A stretch of DNA of 64,000 nt from Jacaranda mimosifolia (Eukaryota; Streptophyta; Magnoliopsida; Lamiales; Bignoniaceae): assembly GCA_018894105.1 (NCBI GenBank), contig CM032117.1:35878501-35942500 (forward strand), read 5' to 3'. Position 1 is the first letter of the stretch; the number at the start of each line of letters is the position of its first letter. This document shows, piece after piece, positions 22,403-32,578 of this stretch. The position numbers and the translations under genes were made by a program. The notes beneath the pieces are model-generated. The model did no database searches and was not told the origin of the DNA. It saw only the letters and a list, made by a program, of their open reading frames with translations.

Positions 22403-24331
22403 TATTTGATGCATTAATTTGGATTTTGTTTCAATAATTGGTTCATGTGATGAACTGATCAAAATCACCAAAAACTTGATTCATATGATGGATTGGAATT
22501 TTTGGATGATGTTGTATATGGCTTCTTGGTTGATGAATTAAAAGCATGCTATTATGTGTTTTAAGTGTTAATTCATGTGATGAGTATGTTTTAATTCATG
22601 GTTGCTAATGTTAAATTTTGATTTGGCATTGGTTGATGTTATATGTTTATATAGCATGTTGTTAATGGCCTAAAAGATCTTTTGGTCATTTTTTGATCCA
22701 ATATGATTGGAGATAATTGGAGATTTTTTGGAGAATATAATTCTCACTTAAACTTGTTTTTGAAGCATGTTTGAGCACTCAAAATTCCACTTTTAAAAGG
22801 TGTTTTCGATCTGGAATTTTGTCTATAATGTGTGATTTACTATTTAGGAGGTGTCCTAAAATTCTTGGTGCACAAAAATTGAGCCAAAATCAACTTGACT
22901 CGGTGCTAACCTTGAAATAGGGCAAGCTGCCACATGGCTGTGCACACAGTGTGCTCACCGGCCAGGCAGCAGTGCCCAGTTTAGATTTTGCACCAGTCAT
23001 GGTGTGTTTTTTTGTTCTTTTTGTGACCAAAAGTCAACTAAATCATGCCTAATGGATGCACAAGTGCTGTGAAAGTTCTCAAAATTGTGTTGGACACTTT
23101 TGATTGCTTTTAGAAACTTGTTAAAGTCAATTTCCAATTGTTGCAAAAATAAGATGTATAATAGTTATGCTTATTTTTTTCTTAACCAATTATTTGTTAA
23201 TATGATTAGCATTCAATTGTTGGAATTGAATGTCAATTCTTAATTTATTTATTATTCATTTAAGTGTTGAATGGATGATGAATGAATGGGGTTGTTTTAA
23301 GTTGTTGGAAAAAGTTGTATTAAATAAGGGCTTTCATGCCTCTCCATTTCTATCTTGTAATTGTTATGAGAGTAGAATAATTAGGAGTGAGAATTTCTTT
23401 CTCATGTAAATGTTACAAGAAGCAAAGAAGACCATTGGAGGCATAAAGACCCATGAATGTATGGGATACACTCATGCAATAACTAGATTTAATCAACCCA
23501 CTTAAAATCAACTACGTAGTGCACCTATGGCTCTAAGTGTAGTACTTGGTGAGGCTCATGGTCATCCCACACTAGAAGCATGCTAGGCATGTTTACTTAT
23601 TTATGCTTTCCATATCCTCTTGATGTATGAGATGCATGACTAGGATATAAAAAACCTAAATAAGAAGATAAAATGATGAGATCTTCGCAAGTAAAGTCCC
23701 TCAACTTAGAAAGTCTTAGTGTTATCAAATATTAAGTTAAAATGGATACAAATTAAAAGGAGTTTTAATTAATCCATGCCTTCTACCAATAGTATACGCC
23801 ATGACGATGCTACCGAATTTGGGTGATGGCACTCGAAGCGAGGGTCACACTTAGGAGGAAAGTTGTGAGCATGTATTTAGCATATGATGCACCTTTGATT
23901 TGAGACTACCCACACATTGGCACTCAAAGCTGGCGATGTTGTGTAGTAGTCTCGAATCAAAGTGTGATTGGTAGGCTCGACTTAACACTTAGCAATGTAG
24001 ATACACTCGAAGTGGGGTGTCTACATGAAAAGTGAGGCAAAATGTATCAAGAGTTGCATGAGACGCAATTAGCAACTGTTGCTTACCTTTTGATTGTTTG
24101 TGGATGGCACTCGAAGCAGAAGTCCACTTACAAGTCCTTAGGATCTTGATTCTCACTAGAAAATGACATTTCCCAAATTCTTCTAGGGGTTGAAGGATTT
24201 GATAAAATAGTGGGAGGATAACATGTTTGAAAGACCATGAACATATTATTCTTTGGAATATCAATATTCAATCATATGCTTATACTCTTCTTTTTTCCTC
24301 TCGTAGATTTTTGAAATCTTCAAAAAACAAA
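22403..24331 (+). other. D leader (no gene)
   Basis: About 1.93 kb of untranslated sequence: AT-rich start, GC-rich island (about 22920-22990, with GGGCAAGCTGCC and GGCCAGGCAGCAGTGCCC), the conserved small hairpin (about 23513-23547) and the four-hairpin array (23820-24126). Short open frames here are not shared with other copies. Confidence 0.85.
23820..24128 (+). other. Leader hairpin array of D, GAAGCGGGG-type core
   Basis: Sites are i 23828-23846 (GGCACTC then GAAGCGAGGGTC), ii 23919-23937 (GGCACTC then AAAGCTGGCGAT), iii 23995-24026 (ATGTAG and CTACAT around CACTCGAAGTGGGGTG) and iv 24106-24124 (GGCACTC then GAAGCAGAAGTC). All four share the AAGC/AAGT core, unlike O, into which D is inserted. 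Site i is closed by GTGA with TCAC, iii by ATGTAG with CTACAT, iv by GTGGA with TCCAC. Confidence 0.8.
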
Positions 24332-25060
24332 ATGGCTAAAAATCCACTCAATGTTATTATGGAAACTAATAAACTATATAGGCCAAACTTCCACGATTAG
24401 TTGAGAAACCTTAAAATTATTCTTAACTCCAAAAAGAGGTTTTATGTCCTCCATCAAAGTTCATCGGACACTATTGGCAATGATGCCACACATGAGGCAT
24501 GTGAATTGTTCATGAAGTTTATGGATGATAATCTACAAACAAGATGCCTTATGATGGCTTCTAGGTCTAAAGAGCTTCACAAGTCTCATGAGCACATGAG
24601 ATCTATTTACACCTACATGAGTTGTATGGTGTTCATACTAAATACGAAAGGTTTGTTTTAAGCAAAGCTCTCTTTAGATTTGATATTTCAAGCATTGCTT
24701 AGTTTATTTGACCAATTCATTATGAACTTCTACATGTTGATGGAAGAAGTAACAATTAATGAATTAGTTGATATGTTGGTGACCGCCGAAGAGATTATAA
24801 AGAGAGCAAGCCTCTTACACTTGCTTTCTCCCCAAAGCTTATAGGCCTTTGGGGTGCTAGAAAAAGGAGGTAAAGGAAAGAAAAGTTCTTCCTCCAGAGA
24901 GGAGCAAGCCTTGAAAAGTTCAAGGGGAATTGAAAATAACAAAGAGGCTAAGACCGATGTTGTTTGCTTCTACTGTGGTGAAAAGGGATATTGGAAAAGA
25001 AATTGCAAGACTTACCTTGCCACCTCTGAGAATGGCATGTACTTCATTGAAGTGCACTTA
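24332..25060 (+). pseudogene. D gag remnant
   Basis: Begins at ATG 24332 (MAKNPLNVIMETNKL) and meets a stop where the family reads FRDWLRNL (here HD then stop). The same frame continues with LRNLKIILNSKKRFYVLHQS and a DDNLQTRCLMMASRS segment. The region from about 24660 to 24850 is shortened and frameshifted relative to F. The late part has a basic serine-rich stretch (GGKGKKSSSSREEQALKSSR) and the knuckle CFYCGEKGYWKRNC, in which the His of the CCHC pattern is Tyr. Gag forms the particle and binds RNA; this version cannot be made in full. Confidence 0.85.
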
Positions 25061-25442
25061 ACGACTAATTATTCTACATGGGTATTTGATACCGCATATG
25101 GTTCTCACCTTTGCAATTTGTTACAAGGGATAGAAAGAATAAAGTCTTAATGAAAATGATATGATCCTGCGTCTAGGAAATGGAGCAAAAGTTGCAGCCA
25201 TGGTCCAAGGCATAATCAAGTTAGACTTGGGGAATTCCCAAATTATACTTGATCCTTGTTATTATGTACCTAATCTTGTTAAAAATATTATTTCAGTTCT
25301 CGAATTAGATAATGAAAGATATGATTTTTCTATATTGAATGGAAAGTTGAATGCATTAAATAATGGTTCTTTAATTGCTCAAGGTACATTGAATGACGGA
25401 TTGTACATATGGGATTCCCAATCTTCATTAATGCATGTGTAA
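25061..25442 (+). pseudogene. D protease remnant
   Basis: The aspartic protease would cut the Gag-Pol polyprotein. The active-site segment reads WVFDTAYGSH near 25080; family members of this type carry DTG or a close variant, so the Gly is changed here. A stop at about 25150 is followed by a clean stretch (25161-25442) with LRLGNGAKVAAMVQGIIKLD and LDPCYYVPNLVKNIISVLEL, the typical end of copia protease. The frame ends at a stop just before the GAG-pre-integrase. Confidence 0.8.
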
Positions 25443-26459
25443 TCAAGTAAAAGGAAATTAGATAACTAAGAAGATGTCATTCTATGGCATGCAAGACTTG
25501 GGCATATCTCTAAAAATAGAATGAACAGGTTAGAAGCTCTCAAAGTACTAAATGTTAGTGGTATTGAGGGCCTTCCTACTTGTGAATTTTTTTTGAAGGG
25601 AAAAATGACCAAGGCTCATTTTGTAGGACAAATGAAGCGAATCACAAGTCCTTTGGATTTGATCCATACGGACCTGTGTGGCCCACTAAAAGTGAGTGCA
25701 CGAGGTGGCTATTCTTACTTCATTACCTTCACCAATGATTATACTCAGTTCGGACATGTGTATCTTATGAAGTACAAGTCCGAAGCCTTTGAAAAGTTCA
25801 AAAAGTATAGGTGTGAAGTTGAAAAGCAAAAGAGACTTAGAATTAAAGCTCTTCGATCGGATCGAGGTGGCGAATACTTAAGTATCAATTTCTTGTGTTA
25901 CTTGATAGACTCCACCCTGCACACCCCAACACAATAGAATGGTTGAGAGGAGAAATCGTATCTTATTGGACATGGTACGTTCCATCATGAGCTTTTTCAA
26001 TGAGCTAATATCCTTTTGGAGATACGTCTTAGAAACGACGGTGAGGTTACTAAATGTTGTACCTTTAAAATCGGAGTCAAAGACACCATATAAGATGTGG
26101 TTTGGCGAAGCACCTTCTTAGCATTATTTGAAGGTTTGGGGGTCTCCCGCCCATGTGAGTCGTTTAGTGGGAAACAAGTTGGACAGTAGATCTACCTTGT
26201 ACAAGTTTGTGTGATACCCTAGAGAGTCTACAGGTTATTACTTTTATGATCCCTCAGAACAAAAGGTGTTTGTTTCAAGGAATGCCCACTTTTTGGAAAA
26301 GGAATTTCTATTGGATAGAAAAGGCATTATCATTGAACTTGGTGAAGTTCAAGATGATCAAGAAATCCCACAAGAGGTGGAAACAAATTAACATCAAGAG
26401 CCTAACACACAACTTCTAAGAAGGTCGGACTGAATCAAGAAGAAACTCGAAAGGTTCGT
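25443..26459 (+). pseudogene. D integrase remnant, catalytic residues readable
   Basis: The GAG-pre-integrase segment (LWHARLGHIS, then NRLEALKVLNVSGIEGLPTC) has a Cys of its zinc-binding tail changed (CEFFLKG). A 138-codon open stretch (25521-25937) carries the core with HTDLCGPL (first Asp) and LRSDRGGEYLS (second Asp) and ends in a stop at TPTQ. The next open stretch (25939-26121) starts VERRNRILLDM with the catalytic Glu region and continues WFGEAPS. Later segments (KVWGSPAHVSRLVGNKLDSR) are frameshifted. All three acidic residues remain, but the stop between them prevents a complete enzyme. Confidence 0.85.
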
Positions 26460-27592
26460 ATTACTTCATGAAACTGGCTAATCGGATATGGATTCGAAGA
26501 CCTATGAGGAAGCTATATTAGATATAGAATCGGGACATTGGATTGAAGCCATGAAATCCGAAATGGACTCCATGTACTCTAATAAAGTATAGACTTTGGT
26601 AGATCCAACAGAGGGAATAGTTTTCATTGGTTGTAAGTGGATCTATAAACGGAAGCTAGGAGTTAATAGAGATGTGACGACCTTTAAGGTGCAACTAGTG
26701 GCAAAAGGTTATACTCAAAGGCTCGGTATTGATTTTGAGGAAACCTTTTCACCAGCTGCAATGCCTAAGTCCATTTGGATTTTACTTGTTATAGCTGCAT
26801 ATTATGACTATGAGATATGACAAATGGATGTGAAAACTGCTTTTCTCAATGGGAACATTGAAGAAGAAATCTATATGGAGCAACTACAAGATTTTACATC
26901 CAAGAGGAGTGAGCAAAAGTTTTGCAAACTCCAGAGATCCATTTACGGACTCAAGCAAGCGTCCTGAACTTGGAACATATGTTTTGACAAAACAGAAAAA
27001 TTATTTGGCTTTGTCAAAACTGTGTATGAACCTTGTGTATACAAAGAGGCTAGTGGGAGTTCTATACAATTTATTGTACTTTATGTTGATGGCATCCTTC
27101 TCATTGGGAATGAGGTAGGACGTTAGAGTGTACTAAAGCAAAGTTATCTACACAATTCTCCTTGAAGGATTTGGGAGAAGCGTCCTATGAATTAAGAATA
27201 CGCATTTATAGAGATAGATCTAAGAGGATATTGGGACTTTCCCAAACTCCATGCAGTAACAAGATACTAAAGAGGTTTAGTATGGAAGAATCTAAGAAGA
27301 TATTTCTCACTGTGGGACATGGTCTTTGTCTCACCAAGTCTATGGGCCTTAAGATAAAGGAAGAGAGACAAAAAATGTCCCACATACCTTATGTCTCTGC
27401 TATTGGGAGTGTAATGTATGTAGTTCAACGTACGAGACTGGATGTAGAACATTCACTAAGCGTTATGAGTAGGTTCCAATCCAATCCCGATGAGAGTTAC
27501 AAGATAGCGAAAGCAATCCTTAAGTACTTGAGAAAGACTACAGACTTGTTTTTCACGTACGGTAATGGAGAATTTAAACTCGAGGGGTTTTG
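26460..27592 (+). pseudogene. D reverse transcriptase remnant (YVDG)
   Basis: Open stretches 26596-26820 (TEGIVFIGCKWIYKRKLGVN, then FEETFSPAAMPKSI), 26849-27118 (out of frame with the former) and 27162-27593 (KDLGEASYELRIRIYRDRSK and SVMSRFQSNPDESYKI) together cover the enzyme. The catalytic motif near 27080 reads YVDG in place of YVDD, removing one of the two metal-binding Asp residues. Stops interrupt at KVwTLVDP and YDYEIW. Parts of the middle are in a shifted frame. Confidence 0.85.
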
Positions 27593-28050
27593 AATTTTAG
27601 TTTCCAATTCGATGTAGATGACCTAAAATCTACTTCTAGATTTATATTTTGCCTCAATGGCAGTGCGGTGAGTTGGAAAAGTTCCAAACAAGATACCACG
27701 GCCGATTCTACCATAGAGATAGAATATATTGCAGCTTCGAAAGCTGTGAATGAAGGTATTTGGGTGTAAAAATTCATTCAAGAGGTGAATGTAGGGCCTA
27801 GTATTGCTGAGCCAGTAGTTATCTTTTATGATAACAACAAGGCAGTGGTGTAAGCCAAAGAGCCAAGATCTCATCAGAAATCTAAGCACATTTTGAGGCG
27901 ATATCATTTGATTCGGGAGATCATTGATAGAGGCGACATTGGAGTGGAGAGAACTGCCTCGGAAGAGAAAATAATATATCCACAAACTAAACCCCTATCG
28001 CTAAAGGTCTTTGAATGACATCTTGAGAAGATGGGTCATAAGACTATGGG
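27593..28050 (+). pseudogene. D RNase H remnant
   Basis: This follows the reverse transcriptase. Recognisable are DDLKSTSRFIFCLNGSAVSW, DSTIEIEYIAASKAVNEG, and VIFYDNNKAVV before a stop. It ends in the tail matching the other copies (LEKMGHKTMGHWL), directly before the polypurine tract. It is frameshifted near 27595. Confidence 0.8.
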
Positions 28051-28061
28051 GCATTGGCTTT

Positions 28062-28077
28062 AGGGTAAGTGAGAGAT
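28062..28077 (+). other. D polypurine tract
   Basis: Purine-rich AGGGTAAGTGAGAGAT lies directly before the 3' LTR start (TGTTGG). Relatives have GGGCAAGTGGGAGAT. It would prime plus-strand DNA synthesis. Confidence 0.8.
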
Positions 28078-30330
28078 TGTTGGAATAGTGCCCTACAAGC
28101 CAATTAGATAGGCCATGTAAACTATTCCCTTGTAAGACAATCTTGATTGAATGATATTCTATAAAATAGCCATCTTCATCTAGTGTTTATCTTACTTCAC
28201 TGGCATTTGGTTGAAGCCCTTAGATCACACATGACTACGGGACTTAGTTCGGTGACTATGGAATAAGTCTTACATAGTCATGATCTTAAATCTTCCAAGT
28301 CGTAGGATCTTAAGAAATGAGGCATCTAAGATCCAAATAGATTTGCATTAACAATGCATAAATTCAATAGTTGGATATTACTCTGTTCCATGAGCATGCC
28401 ATATGAGATATGTGCACATGTTAGTGGGTGCTTGTTAGAGAACAAGTTCACTAAAGACTCACCTAGAGATCCCATTAGATAGCCATAGTGGCAAGTTGGT
28501 AGTAGCTAGTTCTCCAACCTAAGCTAGTACACATAATTAGCTCTTTAACCTAAGGATCCATGGTAACTTTGTGTTTAAGTCCTCATGCTTTGACTTTACT
28601 TTTGACCACTTAGTGGGTGTTCCGGTGGTGATTGGGCATGAGCTACTTAGACAAGGAAGTTTGCGAGATCGAAGATGGGATCCGACTCCTCGTCATTGTG
28701 AAGGGCGTGTGCATCTCCTATGTATTCTATAATAATCGATTCAAAGAAATCCTCGCGCAAGATGGTGTGACAATTTGGAAAAGAGTTTTCCAAAGATGAG
28801 GTCACAAAGGGAGTCAAACATTGAGAATAGAAGCATAGTATCGAGGCTATTAGAGTGTCAACAAATATCTTGCCTAAGGCCTTTTTCATGGAGATAGGAG
28901 ATGGAAGGACTGTATTTACATGGTACGCATAGTGCTAGAATGGTTCTGTGAGAGCATTCATTTCGATCAATTAGTTGGGCTCCATGGGGCTTGAGGTTGG
29001 ACATCGACCATGGAGATTGGTGCTTTCCAATTAATGAGATTAATTGAATTGAATCGCTTAGTTTAAAGGAGTTTAAACTAATGTGAATATTTTATATTCC
29101 ACAAGTCACAATAGTTGTGAGTTCATGTCCAATGAATGGTAGAACCTAATGGTTCACATACAAAAGTCAATTGTAACACCAATTGAATGAAGGAGAATTT
29201 TCTAAGTGTTAGAAAACTCTCATGACCGATTTTGAGGAGAAGAAAATTGATGTCATTTTGGCTTGATCAATTTAAGTGTTAAATTGATCCAATTAATTTA
29301 AGAGTTAAATTAAGATCAATTAATTAAGAGTTAATTAATTGATGCCATATGATTATCAATTGGTCAAATTAATTTAAGCGTTAAATTAATTTTGACTAGC
29401 TTAAGGAGTTAAGCACTTTGAGTTCAGAGTTAAGTCAAAGGAATATTAATTAAATTGAAGTGTTTAATTTAATTAAATTGGAGAATATTTTTGTAGGGAG
29501 AATTTAAATGAAGAGTTCATTTTAATGTGGAATTAGAATTTAATAGGAAGACGTTTCATATGATGAAATGTAGATTCCAAATTAAATTCAAATTCACACA
29601 ACTTATCACATCATACCACATGGCATGTTAAGTCCCCACCTTGAGGAAGGTGTGATGCCACCTTGGATTTACACTACCCTCCCTCTATATATAGTTATAG
29701 AGGGAGGGGGCATCTACTACTAATTACACACTTCTAGAGAGTGTTGAAAATTGGTGTGATAAGATTCTCTCAACAATCACAACAAATTTTGTTAGTTGTC
29801 AGATCTAATTGTTAGATCAATATTCTCCTTCTTCCTCCATAATCTCCCACCTTCATTCCTCTATTCCTATGCATATTTCTCCAGCCTAAATTTTTAGAGG
29901 AAAGGTAATCCAATTGGTGTGTAGACTTGGACATTAGAGGCATCACACTTGGATTGCTATTGCTCTTGCTGAAATTGTTTCTGGCAGTGACTTTGGGAAA
30001 TTTTTCGGTGACCTTAGAGGAGTCAAAACAGGCTAAAATTTTTACTGTATCATCCCTAGGGAGTAGTGAGTTTCCTTTAAAAAAATTCAGCTCAAAAATC
30101 GAAGAGGAGCTTTGAGAAATTCGGTGATCTTTCTGCTGCGTCAGAACTGTGACAGCTTCAAGTGTTGAAGGTTGTTCAACCATCTACCTTAATTTTCAAG
30201 TTCTTCAAGGTTTTTTCTCCACCAAATCTGAATTATATGCATGAAATGATCCTTGGGGATATGATTAGCTTAGTTATTTTCAGTTTTTTTGTTCGAATTA
30301 TTTTGGATCCTAATGCTACTCTATCCTTCA
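28078..30330 (+). repeat. D 3' LTR
   Basis: Starts TGTTGGAATAGTGCCC and ends CTACTCTATCCTTCA, 2253 bp, followed by TAAAG. TATA block CTATATATAGTTATAGAG (29683-29700); upstream GGTGTGATGCCACC is paired with a decayed GGATTTACAC. The palindrome array is at about 29260-29490. Confidence 0.95.
29650..29703 (+). promoter_or_regulatory. D 3' LTR promoter
   Basis: The TATA block at 29683-29700 is preceded by GGTGTGATGCC. The inverted partner has lost two bases of its match relative to the 5' LTR. Confidence 0.55.
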
Positions 30331-30335
30331 TAAAG
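30331..30335. repeat. Target duplication right of D (TAAAG)
   Basis: Identical to 20200-20204. O's integrase resumes immediately after it with CTCTTCGATCGGATCGAGG, a segment conserved in D and K. Confidence 0.95.
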
Positions 30336-31000
30336 CTCTTCGATCGGATCGAGGGAGAAAATATTGAGTACTGAATTCTTGAATTATCTAAAGGAGAATG
30401 GGATTCTCCCTCAATGGACTCCACCTGGAACACTCCAACACAATGGAGTAGCCGCGAGGAGAAACCGTACCTCGTTAGAGATGGTACACTCCATTATGAT
30501 CATTTTCGATGTGCCAATATCCTTTTGGGAATATGCCTTAGTGATAGTAGCAAAGTTACTAAATGTAGTACCTTCAAAGTCGGTGCCAAAGACACCTCAT
30601 GAGATGTGGTTTGGTAAAGCACCTTCTTACTCTTTTCTAAGAGTTTGGGGGTCTCCCTCTTACACCAAGAGACTAATGGGAGGCAAGTTGGATAGTAGAT
30701 CCACTTTGTGCAAGTTTGTGGGGGTACCCATAAGAGTCTTTGGGTTATTACTTCTATGAACCCTCAAAACAAAGGGTGTTTGTTTCAAGCAATGCCACCT
30801 TTTAAGAAAAGGAATTTTTATTAGATAGAAATGGAGATATTATTAAACTTGATGAAGTTCAAACTGATTTTAACATCCCAAAAGCAGTAGAAACAACTTA
30901 TCATCAAGAGCCTCACACACAACCTCTGAGAAGGTCAGACTGAATCAAGAAGCAGCCTAAAAGGTTCAAATTCCTTTAGGAGACGGGCCAATCAGATAGC
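30336..31000 (+). pseudogene. O integrase, second part
   Basis: This continues the integrase interrupted at 20204. The second catalytic Asp segment (LRSDRG) is present, but a stop follows almost at once, because GGGEYLS has mutated. A 131-codon open stretch from 30364 gives EFLNYLKENGILPQWTPPGT, QHNGVAARRNRTSLEMV (the catalytic Glu of VAER is Ala here), WFGKAPSYSFLRVWGSP and GGKLDSRSTLCKF before a frameshift. The linker to reverse transcriptase follows with several stops. Confidence 0.85.
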
Positions 31001-32095
31001 AATACGAAAACTTATGGGGAAGCTATGTTGGACATACACTTAGGACATTGGCTTGACACCATGAAATCCGAAATGGACTCTATGTACTCCAACAAAGTAT
31101 GGACTTTGGTAGATCCACCCGATGGTAGAGTACCCATTGGTTGCAAGTGGATCTATGAGCAAAAGCTAGGAGTCGATGGAGAGGTAGTGACCTTTAAGGC
31201 GGGACTAGTGGCAAAAGGTTACACTCAAAGTCCCGATATTGATTTCGAGGAAACTTTTTCACCGATCACTATGCCTAAGTCCATTCAGATTTTTCTTGCC
31301 ATAGCTGCATATTATGACTATGAGATATGAAAAATGGATGTGAAAACCACTTTCCTCAATGGAAACATTGAAGAGGAAATCTATATAGAGCAATCACAAG
31401 GTTTTACATCCAAAGGGAGTGAGCAAAAGGTTTGCAAACTCAAGAGATCTATTTATGTACTCAAATTTTTGTCCCTAAGTTGGAACATATGTTTTGATAA
31501 GATAGTCAAATTGTTTGGCTTTGCCAAAAATGTGTATGAACCTTTGGCATACAATAAGGCTAGTGGGAGTAGTATACAGTTTATTGTCCTTTATGTCAAT
31601 GACATTATTCTCATCGGGAATGAGAGAGCAATGTTAGAGTGTACTAAAGCATGGTTATCTACATAATTCTTGATGAAAGATTAGGGAGAAGCATCCTACA
31701 TGTTAGGAATACGTATTTGTAGAGATAGATTGAGGAGGATGTTGGGGCTTTCCCAAACACTGTACATTGATAAAATACAAAAGATGTCTAGTATAGAAGA
31801 ATCCAATAGGGGATTCCTCTCTATGGGACATGATCTTCATCTCTCTAAGTCTACGGCCCTTAACACTAATGACGAGAGACATAGAATATCCCTCATACCT
31901 TATGCATCCACCATTAGGAGCATAATGTATGTCATTTGATGTATAAGGCTAGATATTGCACATGCTCTAAATGTTATGAGCTACTTTCAATCTTACCCCA
32001 ATGAATGTCATTAGATGGTCGTTAAAGAAATCCTTAAGTACTTGAGAAGGACTAAGGACTTATTTTTTGGTATACGACAATGGAGAATTGAAACT
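31001..32095 (+). pseudogene. O reverse transcriptase remnant (YVND)
   Basis: The open stretch 31025-31330 has LGHWLDTMKSEMDSMYSNKV and FEETFSPITMPKSI. A single stop replaces the Trp of YDYEIW, and the frame then continues (31334-31666) with MDVKTTFLNGNIEEEIYIEQ and the active site YVNDIILIGNE, where the first Asp of YVDD is Asn. After a stop, 31700-31939 carries LGIRICRDRLRRMLGLSQTL. Apart from those two changes the first two thirds is fairly well kept. Confidence 0.85.
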
Positions 32096-32561
32096 CGAAG
32101 GGTTTTCAGATTCTAGTTCCAATTCGATGTAGATGACCAAAAATCTACTTCTAGATTTATATTTTATCTCAATGGTAGCGCGGTGAGTTAGAAGAGTTCC
32201 AAACAAGACACCATGGCTGATTCAACCATAGAGGTGGAATACATTGCAATTTTGGAAACTGCAAAGGAAGCTGTTTCGATAGCAACTTTATCCAAGAGTT
32301 GGATATAGTACCTAGCATGCATGAGCCTATGATTGTATTTTGAAGACAGCTTAGACTTGAGTCAAGATCTCATCAGTGACCCAAATACAAGTAAATCCGT
32401 TATCATTTGATATATGATATCAATTGATAGAGGCAACATCTGAGTGGAAATGGTTACCTCAGAAGAGAATATACCAGAACCACTGTCTTAACCCCTAAAC
32501 AAACAAAGACTTTGAAGGACATCTTGAGAAGATAGGCCTCAAGGCTATGGGGAAATGGATT
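32096..32561 (+). pseudogene. O RNase H remnant
   Basis: Decayed continuation: DSSSNSM-like start, FIFYLNGSAVS, then DSTIEVEYIAILETAKEA, ending in the KIGLKAMGKWI-type tail before the polypurine tract. Many stops and frame changes. K's RNase H shares the ETAKEG-like divergence from D and F in this part. Confidence 0.75.
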
Positions 32562-32562
32562 T

Positions 32563-32578
32563 AGGGCAAGTGGGAGAT
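32563..32578 (+). other. O polypurine tract
   Basis: AGGGCAAGTGGGAGAT directly before the 3' LTR. Confidence 0.8.

Larger units (their letters stand above)
20205..30330 (+). mobile_element. Element D: structurally complete copia retrotransposon, 10.1 kb
   Basis: D has both LTRs, primer-binding site, leader, gag, protease, integrase, reverse transcriptase, RNase H, polypurine tract and a perfect 5-bp target duplication. It is the best template in the window for the family structure. Coding frames are broken throughout: a stop early in gag, zinc-knuckle His changed to Tyr, protease DTG changed to DTA, reverse transcriptase YVDG. Over the first 40 LTR bases the two LTRs differ at four positions, and the 5' LTR also lacks about 70 bases, so the insertion is not recent. 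It is younger than O, which it interrupts. Confidence 0.95.

Noticed and set aside
29812..30183. 123-codon minus-strand frame in D's 3' LTR
   Set aside because: It is antisense to the LTR, and the matching region of D's 5' LTR does not keep the frame.
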